This document shows, one piece after another, positions 39,349-48,354 of a stretch of DNA of 64,000 bases. The DNA is taken from assembly GCA_040758595.1 (NCBI GenBank), contig JBFLVJ010000008.1, forward strand, positions 1 through 64,000, read 5' to 3'. The position numbers and the translations under genes were made by a program. The number at the start of each line of letters is the position of its first letter. Position 1 is the stretch's first letter. Origin of the DNA: Bilamarchaeum sp040758595. Its GTDB lineage: Archaea; Micrarchaeota; Micrarchaeia; Anstonellales; Bilamarchaeaceae. Under the pieces are notes generated by a model, which was not told the DNA's origin, ran no database searches, and was given only the letters and a program-made list of their open reading frames with translations.

Positions 39349-39894
39349 ATGGATGAAAACATCTCAGCTACCGGAGGCTTGAAGACCGCCCTTATCCTCG
39401 CGCTTATCCAATCCCTGGACAGTCCTGATCCCAAGGTGCGGGATAATGCCGAGGTCGCGGTACTCAGTCTGGGACGCCCTCAGGTCCTAGAAGTCCTGAT
39501 AAGCTCCATGTATCACGGATCCCCTGAGGACAAATGGGCATCTATACGTGGATTGTCCGTGCTGATGAATCGCTGCCGTGGGCCTGGCCCGGTGCGGGCG
39601 ATGGCAAAGCGCCTGCAGGAAGAGATCGATCGGATAGGGCCCTCTCAGGATGACCGGAGGATCTCTTTCGTCCGCATCGCCCTCACGAAACTGAGAGATG
39701 CGTCGGATGATATCATCAAGAGGAAAGATCAGGAGCTGCGAGGCATCCTCAGCGAAGGGCGGCCCAAGCCCCCGCGCATAAATCGCACCACTCCGGAGGA
39801 CAGCCGCCGCATCCCTTCGAGGCGCGTCTCATCCCCGAGCATAAGGCGGCTCGGCCGCTCGGGCCTCATCGTTCCCCGCCCGAAGAACCACTAA
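39349..39894 (+). CDS. HEAT-like repeat protein, basic tail
   Basis: 181 residues. The first 120 residues look like two or three HEAT/PBS-lyase repeats (SPDPKVRDNAEVAVLSLGRP, GSPEDKWASIRGLSVLMNRC); the last 60 are Arg/Pro/Ser-rich (RRIPSRRVSSPSIRRLGRSG), likely disordered and able to bind nucleic acid. A TATA-like box 27 bp upstream suggests leaderless transcription. Similar HEAT proteins are encoded at 53-54.5 kb and 61.2-61.8 kb. Confidence 0.65.
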   Translation: MDENISATGGLKTALILALIQSLDSPDPKVRDNAEVAVLSLGRPQVLEVLISSMYHGSPEDKWASIRGLSVLMNRCRGPGPVRAMAKRLQEEIDRIGPSQDDRRISFVRIALTKLRDASDDIIKRKDQELRGILSEGRPKPPRINRTTPEDSRRIPSRRVSSPSIRRLGRSGLIVPRPKNH

Positions 39895-39926
39895 CCGTTT
39901 ATAAATTTTCCAAGCAATAAGCTGGC

Positions 39927-40787
39927 ATGGAACCCGTCACTTCCACCGATCTGGATCTCAAGCTGGTGAAAAGAGGCAAAGTCCGTGATACCTACTCCTT
40001 GGATGGCAACCTGCTCATGATAGCCACCGACCGCCTCAGCGCGTTCGATGTCGTTTTCAACGAGGGGATACCGCGCAAGGGCGAGGTGCTGACGAGACTG
40101 TCTGAGTTCTGGTTCGACAAGACCAGCGACATAATAGAGAACCATCTCATCAGCGCCAGACCGCCCGAAGGCCTTCCGGACTACGTCAAGAGCAGGAGCA
40201 TGGTCGTCAAGAGGTGCGTGCCTGTGATGCTGGAGTGCGTGGTGCGCGGCTACATCACCGGGAGCGCATGGAAAGAGTACAAGCAATCCGGCACGGTATG
40301 CGGCATCGGGCTTCCTGAAGGGCTGAAGAACGGCAGCGAGCTTCCCGGCCCGCTTTTCACCCCGTCCACCAAGGCGGAGAAGGGCCATGACCAGAACGTG
40401 ACCGAGGAGCAGGCCATCGGGATCGTGGGCAAGGAGGTCTACGAGACCGTGAAGGCCAAGAGCCTCGAATTATACTACTATGGCAAAGAGCATGCATGGA
40501 AGCACGGGCTGGTGCTCGCCGACACCAAGTTCGAGTTCGGTCTTGTGGAAGGCAAAGTGATACTCATCGACGAAGCGTTGACGCCCGATTCCAGCAGGTA
40601 CTGGATGAAGGACAAGTACGATAAAGGCGTCCTTGAGAGCCTGGACAAGCAGTATGTGAGGGATTATCTCGAGAACCTCGGTTGGAACAAGTCGCCTCCT
40701 CCGCCCCCCCTGCCTTCAGAAGTGGTGCAAAAGACCAGCGAGAGGTATCTGCAGGCGTATAAGATGCTCACAGGAAAAGACCTTTGA
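39927..40787 (+). CDS. purC: SAICAR synthetase PurC
   Basis: 286 residues: LVKRGKVRDTYSLDGNLLMI with the ATP-binding start, ATDRLSAFDVVFNEGIPRKG, VVRGYITGSAWKEYKQSGTV, TPSTKAEKGHDQNVT and LIDEALTPDSSRYWMKDKYD. It joins aspartate to CAIR in purine synthesis. The TATA box TTTATAAAT (39897-39905) fits a leaderless ATG at 39927. No other purine gene is nearby, so the pathway is scattered. A proline run (PPPPPP) lies near residue 255. Confidence 0.95.
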   Translation: MEPVTSTDLDLKLVKRGKVRDTYSLDGNLLMIATDRLSAFDVVFNEGIPRKGEVLTRLSEFWFDKTSDIIENHLISARPPEGLPDYVKSRSMVVKRCVPVMLECVVRGYITGSAWKEYKQSGTVCGIGLPEGLKNGSELPGPLFTPSTKAEKGHDQNVTEEQAIGIVGKEVYETVKAKSLELYYYGKEHAWKHGLVLADTKFEFGLVEGKVILIDEALTPDSSRYWMKDKYDKGVLESLDKQYVRDYLENLGWNKSPPPPPLPSEVVQKTSERYLQAYKMLTGKDL

Positions 40788-40788
40788 T

Positions 40789-41247
40789 TCATTGAAGGTA
40801 GTGCTTGAGCATATAGAGCGCGAATTTCGCCTGCCCGCGGTTCAATCCGAGAAGCAGCACGATGTTCTCCATCTCCTCGGGACCCCTTATCTGCTCCTCG
40901 CTCTCGGCGAAGCTGGCGAACGTGTAGAACGCCCCGTATCTCGCGCACATCGAGAGGAAATTGCGCAGCTTCGATATCGCGATGGCCCTCGGGACCCCGC
41001 GCGTGCGTATCAACCGTCCTATATCGATCAAAAAGCAGAGCCTCTTCTTCTCGCCGATGAGCTTTATGGCGCCCTCGTCGAAAGCGTAGTCTTTCAGCAT
41101 GATGAGCGAGTTGCGGTTCTTGTGCTGGGCGGCGGCGTGGATGTCCTCGGCCTGGATGATTTTAGCCTTCACTGAATCAAAGGAAAAGAAACGGTCGAAG
41201 CCGTGCTTTTTCGCATCGGCCTCGCATCTGATGATGTCGAACATCAT
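40789..41247 (-). CDS. rnp3: RNase P protein component 3 (Rpp30), short form
   Basis: 152 residues, while archaeal Rnp3 is usually above 200. FDIIRCEADAKKHGFDRFFS, LCFLIDIGRLIRTRGVPRAI, the TIM-barrel-like ISKLRNFLSMCARYGAFYTF and the terminal GLNRGQAKFALYMLKHYL match Rpp30. It supports the catalytic RNA of RNase P in tRNA 5' maturation. The ATG overlaps the eL15 stop (ATGA), and eL15-Rnp3 adjacency is conserved in archaea, which supports the call. Parts of the barrel may be lost. Confidence 0.75.
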   Translation of the reverse strand: MMFDIIRCEADAKKHGFDRFFSFDSVKAKIIQAEDIHAAAQHKNRNSLIMLKDYAFDEGAIKLIGEKKRLCFLIDIGRLIRTRGVPRAIAISKLRNFLSMCARYGAFYTFASFAESEEQIRGPEEMENIVLLLGLNRGQAKFALYMLKHYLQ

Positions 41248-41945
41248 TTCTTCTCTTCGGCCTTCGGAGCCTTGGAGGTTCCGGGTTTAGAGGTTTCGGG
41301 TTTCGGGGCCGCCTTCTTCGGCTTGGCTTTCCTGACCGGAGGCGTCCTCCTCTCCGCCTTCGGAGCGCTCTCCTTCTTCACGAACGGAGTGGCGCTCGGG
41401 TGCGGCTTGCCCACAAGATCCTTCCTCTGGAGCTTCTTGTTCCATTTCCTCTTGCGGCCCTTCTTCCTGGAGTTGCCCGCCGAGGTCAAGCCCCTGAAGG
41501 CCTTGCCCTGCCTGATCACCGAGCTGATGTTGACCGAAGGCTTTGCCGGATCCGCGAGTATCACTTCGTAGAACTTGTAGTTCCCGTCCTCGCCCACCCA
41601 GTAGGAGTTGAGCACCTCCATGTTCTTGTATATCCTGTTCACTCTCTGCTCCACGATGGCCTGGTGGGATATCTGGGGCTGCTCGAACACGTGGTAGTTC
41701 TTGTGCTTCCTGCCGCCCATGGGCCTGCGCCGGGCTCTCCTTCCTTTGTCCACCCTCGCGCGGACCACTATGTAGCCTTGCTTGGCCTGGTAGCCGAGCC
41801 TCCTCGCTCTTGCGATGTTCGAGGGCTTCTCGACCTTGACCATCGCCGGACCGGCTCTCCATGAGATGACTTTCGCGCGGTAATCCGCATCCCTCTCCTT
41901 GTACTGCTTCTGCAGGGTCTGAGCTATATATTTGTAAGCGCCCAT
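41244..41945 (-). CDS. rpl15e: Ribosomal protein eL15
   Basis: 233 residues; the first 190 are a complete eL15 (GAYKYIAQTLQKQYKERDAD, RLGYQAKQGYIVVRARVDKG, RPMGGRKHKNYHVF, RGLTSAGNSRKKGRKRKWNK). The last 45 are Lys/Ala/Pro/Glu-rich. Within that tail, PKPETSKPGTSK is encoded by the reverse complement of ACCCGGAAC (41278-41286) with neighbours of the same kind. A large-subunit protein binding 23S rRNA. Divergent from the ATP synthase operon. Confidence 0.95.
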   Translation of the reverse strand: MGAYKYIAQTLQKQYKERDADYRAKVISWRAGPAMVKVEKPSNIARARRLGYQAKQGYIVVRARVDKGRRARRRPMGGRKHKNYHVFEQPQISHQAIVEQRVNRIYKNMEVLNSYWVGEDGNYKFYEVILADPAKPSVNISSVIRQGKAFRGLTSAGNSRKKGRKRKWNKKLQRKDLVGKPHPSATPFVKKESAPKAERRTPPVRKAKPKKAAPKPETSKPGTSKAPKAEEKK

Positions 41946-42063
41946 AAATACACCTCGAGAATCTTCGAATTAATCTTCGAAATAGGTCTCTGGACTGAGA
42001 TTGATTGGCACAACCTTTTAAACCTTCTTTTTTATACACTAGTCAGCTTGTTTTGGTGGCAGC

Positions 42064-42399
42064 ATGCACGAAACTCCTGAGCACCCAGAATTCATGAAAA
42101 CGATCAAAGAGATACATGATGCCGAGGAGGAATACGACCGCATCATGAACTCGGCGAAAGAGAAGGCGGACCGCATCATGCGCGAGGCGAAAGAGAAAAT
42201 CGCCGATGAGAGGATGAAAAGCGAAGAGGAGCTCGTATCATTCAAGAACGAGCGCCTCCGCAAGGGCGGCAAAGAGATCGATTCCGAAGTCGACAAGATA
42301 CTCGCAAAAGCCAAGAGCGAGGGCGAATCGATATCGAAGAAGAAGGCCGATCCTAAGTCGGTCTCGGGGCTCGTGAAGGAGTTCCTCGGCAGCTTGTGA
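42064..42399 (+). CDS. atpH: A-type ATP synthase subunit H
   Basis: 111 residues, almost one long coiled coil (AEEEYDRIMNSAKEKADRIM, REAKEKIADERMKSEEELVS). It forms the peripheral stalk with subunit E. GGTGG lies before the ATG. First gene of the operon; promoter-like T-rich DNA and TATACA are at 42025-42035. Confidence 0.9.
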   Translation: MHETPEHPEFMKTIKEIHDAEEEYDRIMNSAKEKADRIMREAKEKIADERMKSEEELVSFKNERLRKGGKEIDSEVDKILAKAKSEGESISKKKADPKSVSGLVKEFLGSL

Positions 42400-42404
42400 G
42401 TCAT

Positions 42405-44300
42405 ATGCTAAGACCGAAAAAGATGAGAAAGGTCAGATTGATAGTGCTCAAGTCCCACGTGGGGAACCTCGTCAAGGACCTCCACAAGGCCGGCCTGGTC
42501 GACATCCGAAACACCAAGTTCGACGGCCTGGAAGAGGGGAGGCCCCTCCCAGGTTTCGATGAGATATCCGCAGAGCTGCTCAAGCTGCGAAGGATGCTTT
42601 CCATGATGGAATCCGTGGTCGGCTCCGCCGCACAGAAAGAGCCCGAATTGATCGACGGCCAGGAAGCCATCGAACAATCGAAGAACCTCGGTTTCGATAT
42701 GAAGCTGGAGGCATTGAGCCGCCAGGCGGCAGAACTCGGCGAAGGGATCAAGCGCCTTGAGAGCGAGGCGGTCGTGATAGACCGCATTTTGCACTTCAAA
42801 GGCGTCGACTTCAGCAAGCTCAAGACCAGGACGCTCGATTATCGGGTGGGCGAGGTCCAGCTATCCAAGATCCCGCACCTCTCAGAGGCTCTCGAGAAGA
42901 CCCCCGGACACACCGGCCTGATAACAGAGCCCGGATACAGCGTGGTGCTGGCGGTCTATCAGAAAAGCGGCGAGAAGGACGTCGATACCGTCTTCGCGGA
43001 CGCGGGCTTCGCTGACATCGAGCTCCCCGCAGACGTGACCACCCCTATCGCAGCGATCGAGCGCGTGAATTCGGACAACGAATCCAAGAAGCGCGAGCTC
43101 GCGGGGATCAATTCGGAGATAGCGAAGATATCCAAGGACCGCATCGAGAAGGTCAGATCCCTGATACGATCGCTCGAGGTGGAATCCGACCGCGCCGAGA
43201 TCGCGCAGAGATTCTCTTCCTCGAAATGCATCTATATCATAGAGGGCTGGATAATCCAGGAGAAGATGCCTGAACTGGAGAAGCTCGTCTCAAACTACCA
43301 GGACGTCATCCTAGAGGACGTGCCTTTCGGCCATGACGAGACTCCGCCCACCGTGCTCGACAACCCGAAGATCGCAGGGCCCTTGGAGTTCCTCACCGAG
43401 AACTACACGCTTCCGAACTACCACGAGATAGATCCGACGCTCGCATACTTCATAGCCCTGCCTATAATATACGGGATGATCGTGGGCGATTTCGTCTACG
43501 GGCTGATATCCCTCGGGCTATCCATATTCATGCTCAACAAGTTCAAGGACAGCTACATGATGTCGAACGTGTCGAAGATATGGCTCTATTCGGCCTTCCC
43601 GACCATGCTCTTCGGCATTCTTTTCGATGAGTTCGGCGGCATGACCCACATGGGCCTGGCCAACTACATCGGAGGCTGGTTCGGCGTCGAGCTGCTCTCG
43701 GCCCCGCTATATTCCGGTTTCCACAGGATAGAGAACGTGCTGGTGCTCATAGGCATCACCGCATTGGTCGGCATGATCCACCTGGCGGCGGGTTTCATCC
43801 TGGGCGCCATCAACGAATGGAGCCACAACAAGAAGCACTCGATAGCCAAGATAGCCTGGATAGGAGTCGAGCTCTCGATACTGCTCATCATCCTGCCCTC
43901 GATAGGGCTCATAGATCCCGCCATGATGACCGCGGGCCTCGTCCTGCTCGTCATCTCGGTCATCCTGCTCGCCCTGACAGAAGGCATCATCGGCATCGTG
44001 GAGCTGCCGGGCCTCGTGGGCAATATACTGTCCTACAGCAGGATCGCGGTCATCGGCATCGTCGGCGTGATACTCGCCGAGATACTCAACGAGTTCCTCA
44101 TCCCGATGCCGGAGCAGGGCATAATGGCCCTGGTGCTCTTCCCGATATTCGCGGTCCTCCACGTTGTGAACTGCTTCATCGCGATGTTCGAATCGCTGAT
44201 ACAGGGCGGCAGGCTCAACATAGTGGAGTTCAAGATGAAGTTCATGCACGGCGGAGGCGGCGTATTCACGCCGTTCTCCCTGCATTCGAAAAAATATTGA
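42405..44300 (+). CDS. atpI: A-type ATP synthase subunit I (a)
   Basis: 631 residues. The first 340 are a soluble, helical arm; the rest holds about eight membrane segments (for example YFIALPIIYGMIVGDFVYGL, IWLYSAFPTMLFGILFDEFG), ending in the conserved LGNILSYSRIA-like LVGNILSYSRIAVIGIVGVI with the essential Arg that faces the c-ring Glu. It provides the ion half-channels and links stator to stalk. ATG 42405 is preferred over a GTG at 42396. Confidence 0.94.
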   Translation: MLRPKKMRKVRLIVLKSHVGNLVKDLHKAGLVDIRNTKFDGLEEGRPLPGFDEISAELLKLRRMLSMMESVVGSAAQKEPELIDGQEAIEQSKNLGFDMKLEALSRQAAELGEGIKRLESEAVVIDRILHFKGVDFSKLKTRTLDYRVGEVQLSKIPHLSEALEKTPGHTGLITEPGYSVVLAVYQKSGEKDVDTVFADAGFADIELPADVTTPIAAIERVNSDNESKKRELAGINSEIAKISKDRIEKVRSLIRSLEVESDRAEIAQRFSSSKCIYIIEGWIIQEKMPELEKLVSNYQDVILEDVPFGHDETPPTVLDNPKIAGPLEFLTENYTLPNYHEIDPTLAYFIALPIIYGMIVGDFVYGLISLGLSIFMLNKFKDSYMMSNVSKIWLYSAFPTMLFGILFDEFGGMTHMGLANYIGGWFGVELLSAPLYSGFHRIENVLVLIGITALVGMIHLAAGFILGAINEWSHNKKHSIAKIAWIGVELSILLIILPSIGLIDPAMMTAGLVLLVISVILLALTEGIIGIVELPGLVGNILSYSRIAVIGIVGVILAEILNEFLIPMPEQGIMALVLFPIFAVLHVVNCFIAMFESLIQGGRLNIVEFKMKFMHGGGGVFTPFSLHSKKY

Positions 44301-44310
44301 GGTGAAATGA

Positions 44311-44562
44311 ATGGCAGAAACAGATTTGGCAGTTTTGACATCTGAAGGTGCGATAGCCATCGGAGCCGGCATCGCCATGGGCGTCAGCGCGCTCGCCGCG
44401 GCCTGGTCCCAGGGTACCCTTGGTTCTTCAGCCATGGGCGTTGTTGCCGAGAGGCCGGAGTTCGAGAGCAAGGTGCTCATCTACGTCGTGCTGCCGGAAA
44501 TCCTCGCGCTGCTCGGTTTCGCTATCGCGTTCCTTCTGCTCGGTCAGATCGGCGGAGAATAA
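44311..44562 (+). CDS. atpK: A-type ATP synthase proteolipid subunit K (c)
   Basis: 83 residues: a two-helix hairpin (AIGAGIAMGVSALAAAWSQG, LLGFAIAFLLLGQIGG) with the ion-binding Glu in VVLPEILALLGF. Single-hairpin size. The Glu is followed by I-L-A-L-L rather than the Ser/Thr and Tyr of the Na-binding motif LPES-x2-IYG, so the ring probably carries protons. GAGGTGA precedes the start. Confidence 0.93.
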   Translation: MAETDLAVLTSEGAIAIGAGIAMGVSALAAAWSQGTLGSSAMGVVAERPEFESKVLIYVVLPEILALLGFAIAFLLLGQIGGE

Positions 44563-44571
44563 GGTGCTGGG

Positions 44572-45138
44572 ATGGGAATAGAGAAGCTGAAAGGCTCTCT
44601 TCTCTCCGAAGCCAATGAGGACGCGCGGAAGATAGTCGAGGCTGCACAGAGCCATGTGGACGGCATGCTCCGGGAGGAGCGCTCCAGGAAATCGGCCATC
44701 AAGGAGAGGGCTGAAAAGGACGTGGAGCGTCTTCTTAGCGAGCAGCGCAACGAACGCATCGCCTGGGCAAGGCTAGAGTCCAAACGCATCATAGCCGAGG
44801 CCAGGGAAGACGCCCTGAAGAATGTGCTGGAAGCCTTCTTCGACGGTCTCAAGGACGTGCGCTCTAGCACGGAATACAAGAAGTTCCTGAAGGGCGCGGT
44901 CTCGCAGGCTGCAGCCGAACTCGGGGACGCGACCATCCATCTCGCCAAGGGCGACAAGAAGCTGGTCACGATACCCAAGGGCTGCAAGGTCGCAGAGGAC
45001 CTCGAAGGGCTCGGCGGAGCGCTCATAGAGAGCGCAGACGGCAAGATCCGCATGGATTTCACCCTCGAGACGATGTTCGAACTACAGAGGGATGAAGTGA
45101 GGAAGAAGGTGTCTGACAAGCTGTTCGGGGGCAGATGA
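44572..45138 (+). CDS. atpE: A-type ATP synthase subunit E
   Basis: 188 residues: an N-terminal coiled coil (SEANEDARKIVEAAQSHVDG) and a C-terminal alpha/beta domain (DGKIRMDFTLETMFELQRDE). It forms the peripheral stalk with H and contacts the catalytic head. Overlaps the next gene in ATGA. Confidence 0.93.
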   Translation: MGIEKLKGSLLSEANEDARKIVEAAQSHVDGMLREERSRKSAIKERAEKDVERLLSEQRNERIAWARLESKRIIAEAREDALKNVLEAFFDGLKDVRSSTEYKKFLKGAVSQAAAELGDATIHLAKGDKKLVTIPKGCKVAEDLEGLGGALIESADGKIRMDFTLETMFELQRDEVRKKVSDKLFGGR

Positions 45139-46256
45139 TGGCCGAGACGAAGGAAGGCGGAGGATTCGCGTTGCCCAGATTGGAGAGCCGAGCGCTCAAG
45201 TACGGCTATTCCAACGCCAGGGTCAAGGCCATGAAAGGCCTGCTCCTGAAGATCGGCGCCCTGGACGACCTCATACGTGTCGGGAGCCTGGAGGGGATGG
45301 CAGAGCTCCTCCAGAAGACCGGTTACAAGCAGGATCTCGCTACCGCGGCGATGGATTACTCGGGCGCGGAGATGATAGAGATCGCGGCCGCGGACAACTT
45401 CTCGCGGACCGTGAAGAAGCTCATCCGCATAACGCCCAAGAGCGACAAGAAGGCACTGCAGGCCCTGCTCATCAGGTGGGATCTCCTGAACCTCAAGACG
45501 CTCATGCATGCGAAGAGGATAAGGAAGACCTATGATGACGTCAAGCCCTTCGTGTACGAGGTGGGCGGACTCACCGAGGACGACTTCAAGCGCATCATGA
45601 AGGCGGACGAAGGAACGGTCATGAGGGAACTGCGGCGCACCGAGCTGGGGCAGAAGATGCTCTCGATGGCCACCGGGCAATTGAGCCAGAGGATGAAGGA
45701 GAGTTTCACCAATGCCATGAGGAGCCTCGACATGTTCCTCCAGATGGAGGCGGTGATAGACGCATACACCTATACCTTCATGGACGAGTCGCTCTCGCAG
45801 ATGGGCGGAAGGGAGGCCGAGGCTATCAGGAACATCTTGAGGAAAGAGATAGACGCGAAGAACATACTGATAATCGAGAGGATGAAGAAGCATGGCATCG
45901 CGCGAGAGAGGATCGTGGACGGCCTCATAAAAGGAGGCACGCTGCCTCCGGCTTTGATAGAGAAGATACTCGACGCAAAGGACATGCAGGCGGTGCTCGC
46001 TCTGGTGAGATCGAAGTTCCGCGGCATAGAGCTCAAAGAGGGGAAGGCGGGCATGGCGGACCTGGAGATCGCGCTCGAGAAGTCGATAGCGGCGCAGAAG
46101 GTCACCGCGTTCCACCGCTCGGCGCTATCCGTCGGGGTCATCATCGGATTCCTCCTGCTCAAAGAGGAGGAGATGAACAATCTCAGGAAGATAGCCAAGG
46201 GCAAGGCGTTCGAGCTGCCCGAGAGCGAGATTAGGGACATGATAGTCACTGTGTGA
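45135..46256 (+). CDS. atpC: A-type ATP synthase subunit C
   Basis: 373 residues, all helical, with the three-fold related pattern of V/A-type C (d) subunits (RALKYGYSNARVKAMKGLLL, LLIRWDLLNLKTLMHAKRIR, VDGLIKGGTLPPALIEKILD). It joins the rotor stalk to the c-ring. ATG 45135 or 45138 are equivalent. Confidence 0.92.
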   Translation: MMAETKEGGGFALPRLESRALKYGYSNARVKAMKGLLLKIGALDDLIRVGSLEGMAELLQKTGYKQDLATAAMDYSGAEMIEIAAADNFSRTVKKLIRITPKSDKKALQALLIRWDLLNLKTLMHAKRIRKTYDDVKPFVYEVGGLTEDDFKRIMKADEGTVMRELRRTELGQKMLSMATGQLSQRMKESFTNAMRSLDMFLQMEAVIDAYTYTFMDESLSQMGGREAEAIRNILRKEIDAKNILIIERMKKHGIARERIVDGLIKGGTLPPALIEKILDAKDMQAVLALVRSKFRGIELKEGKAGMADLEIALEKSIAAQKVTAFHRSALSVGVIIGFLLLKEEEMNNLRKIAKGKAFELPESEIRDMIVTV

Positions 46257-46260
46257 TGGT

Positions 46261-46584
46261 ATGAAATCGAAAATCCTTGTGGTCGGAGACGCGCCCCTCG
46301 TGATGGGCTTCAAGCTGGCCGGCATAGAAGACAACGTGGAGGCCGATGAGAAGACCATACAGGCCGAGCTGGAGAAGGCTCTTTCCAACAAGGACTATGG
46401 CATAATAGTGACCAATGAGAGGATGCTCAATAAGATAGACTGGAGGCTGAAGAAAAAGCTGGACAGCATAGCCTACCCGGTCATAATACCGATGCCGGAC
46501 TACTCCGGCAAGAGCGAAGAGGGCGACGAGATAAGGAGCCTGATAAAAAGAGCATTGGGCTTCGACCTCGGGGCCAAGAAATGA
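46261..46584 (+). CDS. atpF: A-type ATP synthase subunit F
   Basis: 107 residues with a receiver-like fold (KILVVGDAPLVMGFKLAGIE, YGIIVTNERMLNKIDWRLKK, PVIIPMPDYSGKSEEGDEIR). It sits on the central stalk with D and tunes ATPase activity. The ribosome site is GGTATG-like, four bases after atpC. Confidence 0.92.
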   Translation: MKSKILVVGDAPLVMGFKLAGIEDNVEADEKTIQAELEKALSNKDYGIIVTNERMLNKIDWRLKKKLDSIAYPVIIPMPDYSGKSEEGDEIRSLIKRALGFDLGAKK

Positions 46585-46603
46585 TATTCGGAGGAGATTC
46601 AGG

Positions 46604-48352
46604 ATGGCAAAAGAAGAAGGTCATATCGAAAGGATAAGCGGGCCGGTCGTGAACGCGTACCTGCCGGGCGCGAAGCTGTACGACGTCGTCAAGGTCGGCA
46701 AAGACAAGCTCATCGGAGAGATAATCAAGATAACCGGGACCACGTCGGTAGTCCAGGTCTACGAGGACACCTCAGGCCTCAGGCCGGGAGAGCCGGTCGA
46801 GTCCACGGGACAGCCCCTCTCTGTGGAGCTGGGCCCTGGCATATTGACCAGCATCTACGACGGCATCCAGAGGCCTCTGGAGGTCATCGAGAAGAACTCC
46901 AAGGGAGTGTTCATCGCCCGCGGCGTGGAAGCTCCCGCGCTCGACCGCAAGAAGAAATGGGAGTTCAAGGCCAAGGTCAAGAAGGGCGACAAGGTCAAGG
47001 TCGGGGACGTGCTCGGGACAGTCAAGGAGACCGACCTCATCGAGCACAGGATAATGGCCTCCCAGGAAGGCCGGGTGGAGGACATAAAGTCCGGAAGCTT
47101 CACTGTGGAAGACAACGTCGGCTCCATATCTTACGAGGGCAAGAGATACCCGTTCACGCTAATGCAGAGGTGGTTCGTGAAGAAGTCGAGGCCGGTCATC
47201 GAGAAGTTCCCGCCCACCATCCCCCTAGTGACCGGGCAGAGGATCATCGACACGTTCTTCCCTATAGCAAAGGGAGGGACGGCCTGCATCCCGGGCCCCT
47301 TCGGTTCAGGAAAGACGGTCACCCAGCAGAGCCTGGCGAAATACTCGGACACGCAGATCGTGGTCTACATCGGATGCGGCGAGCGCGGCAACGAGATGAC
47401 CGACGTGCTCAAGGAGTTCCCGCACCTCATCGATCCGAAATCCGGGAAACCGCTCATGATGAGGACCGTGCTCATCGCGAACACGTCCAACATGCCGGTC
47501 GCCGCCCGCGAGGCGAGCATCTACACCGGCATCACGATAGCCGAATATTTCAGGGACATGGGCTACGACGTCGCGCTGATGGCAGACTCCACCTCCAGGT
47601 GGGCAGAGGCCATGCGTGAAATAGGAGGCAGGCTCGAAGAGATGCCTGGAGAGGAAGGCTATCCTGCTTACTTGGCCAGGAGGCTCGCCGAATTCTATGA
47701 GCGTGCCGGCCGCGTGCGCTGCCTTTCATCAGATGAGAGGTACGGTTCGGTCTCCATCATCGGAGCGGTCTCGCCCCCCGGTGGTGACATATCCGAGCCG
47801 GTGTCGCAGAACACCCTCCGTGTCACCAAGGTGTTCCTGGCCCTCGACGCTTCCCTGGCCTACAAGAGGCACTTTCCGGCCATCAACTGGCTCAAGAGCT
47901 ACAGCCTCTATTCCGACGGCCTGGAGGAGTTCTACGGGGAGAAGGTCTCCAGCGACTTCACCAAGATGATAAAGCAGTGCATGACGCTGCTCCAGAAGGA
48001 GGCAGAGCTCCAGGAGGTCGTCCAGCTGGTCGGCCCTGATGCCCTTCCGGAAAAAGAGCAGGCGGTGCTGATGGTCACCAAGATGCTGAGGGAAGACTAC
48101 CTCCAGCAGAACGCCTACAGCGACGTGGACGCGCGCTGCGAACTTAGCAAGCAGTATCTGATGCTCAAGACGGTGATGAAGTTCAACGAGAGGACGAATG
48201 CCGCCTTGGACGTTGGCACCCAGCTCAAGAAGATAGCCGAGCTCAAGGTGAGGGCCACCATCGGCAGGATGAAAGAGATAAAGGATGAGAAGGAGTTCGA
48301 CAAGCTGATGAAGGAGATCGACTCCAGCTTCGACGAGGTCCTCAAGAGGTGA
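46604..48352 (+). CDS. atpA: A-type ATP synthase catalytic subunit A
   Basis: 582 residues. The P-loop is GPFGSGKTVTQQSLAKYSD, preceded by the A-specific bulge region; ALMADSTSRWAEAMREIGGR and EEMPGEEGYPAYLARRLAEF are the catalytic glutamate/arginine blocks, and GSVSIIGAVSPPGGDISEPV follows. It makes ATP from ADP at the expense of the ion gradient. No intein is seen, although this gene carries one in several archaea. Confidence 0.97.
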   Translation: MAKEEGHIERISGPVVNAYLPGAKLYDVVKVGKDKLIGEIIKITGTTSVVQVYEDTSGLRPGEPVESTGQPLSVELGPGILTSIYDGIQRPLEVIEKNSKGVFIARGVEAPALDRKKKWEFKAKVKKGDKVKVGDVLGTVKETDLIEHRIMASQEGRVEDIKSGSFTVEDNVGSISYEGKRYPFTLMQRWFVKKSRPVIEKFPPTIPLVTGQRIIDTFFPIAKGGTACIPGPFGSGKTVTQQSLAKYSDTQIVVYIGCGERGNEMTDVLKEFPHLIDPKSGKPLMMRTVLIANTSNMPVAAREASIYTGITIAEYFRDMGYDVALMADSTSRWAEAMREIGGRLEEMPGEEGYPAYLARRLAEFYERAGRVRCLSSDERYGSVSIIGAVSPPGGDISEPVSQNTLRVTKVFLALDASLAYKRHFPAINWLKSYSLYSDGLEEFYGEKVSSDFTKMIKQCMTLLQKEAELQEVVQLVGPDALPEKEQAVLMVTKMLREDYLQQNAYSDVDARCELSKQYLMLKTVMKFNERTNAALDVGTQLKKIAELKVRATIGRMKEIKDEKEFDKLMKEIDSSFDEVLKR

Positions 48353-48354
48353 TC

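Noticed and set aside
44544..46115. 523-codon leftward open frame
   Set aside because: It is antisense to atpE and atpC, which have clear family matches. Its translation is Leu/His/Arg-rich with no motifs.
46604..48352. Intein in atpA
   Set aside because: The catalytic subunit is 582 residues with continuous motifs, leaving no room for an intein.
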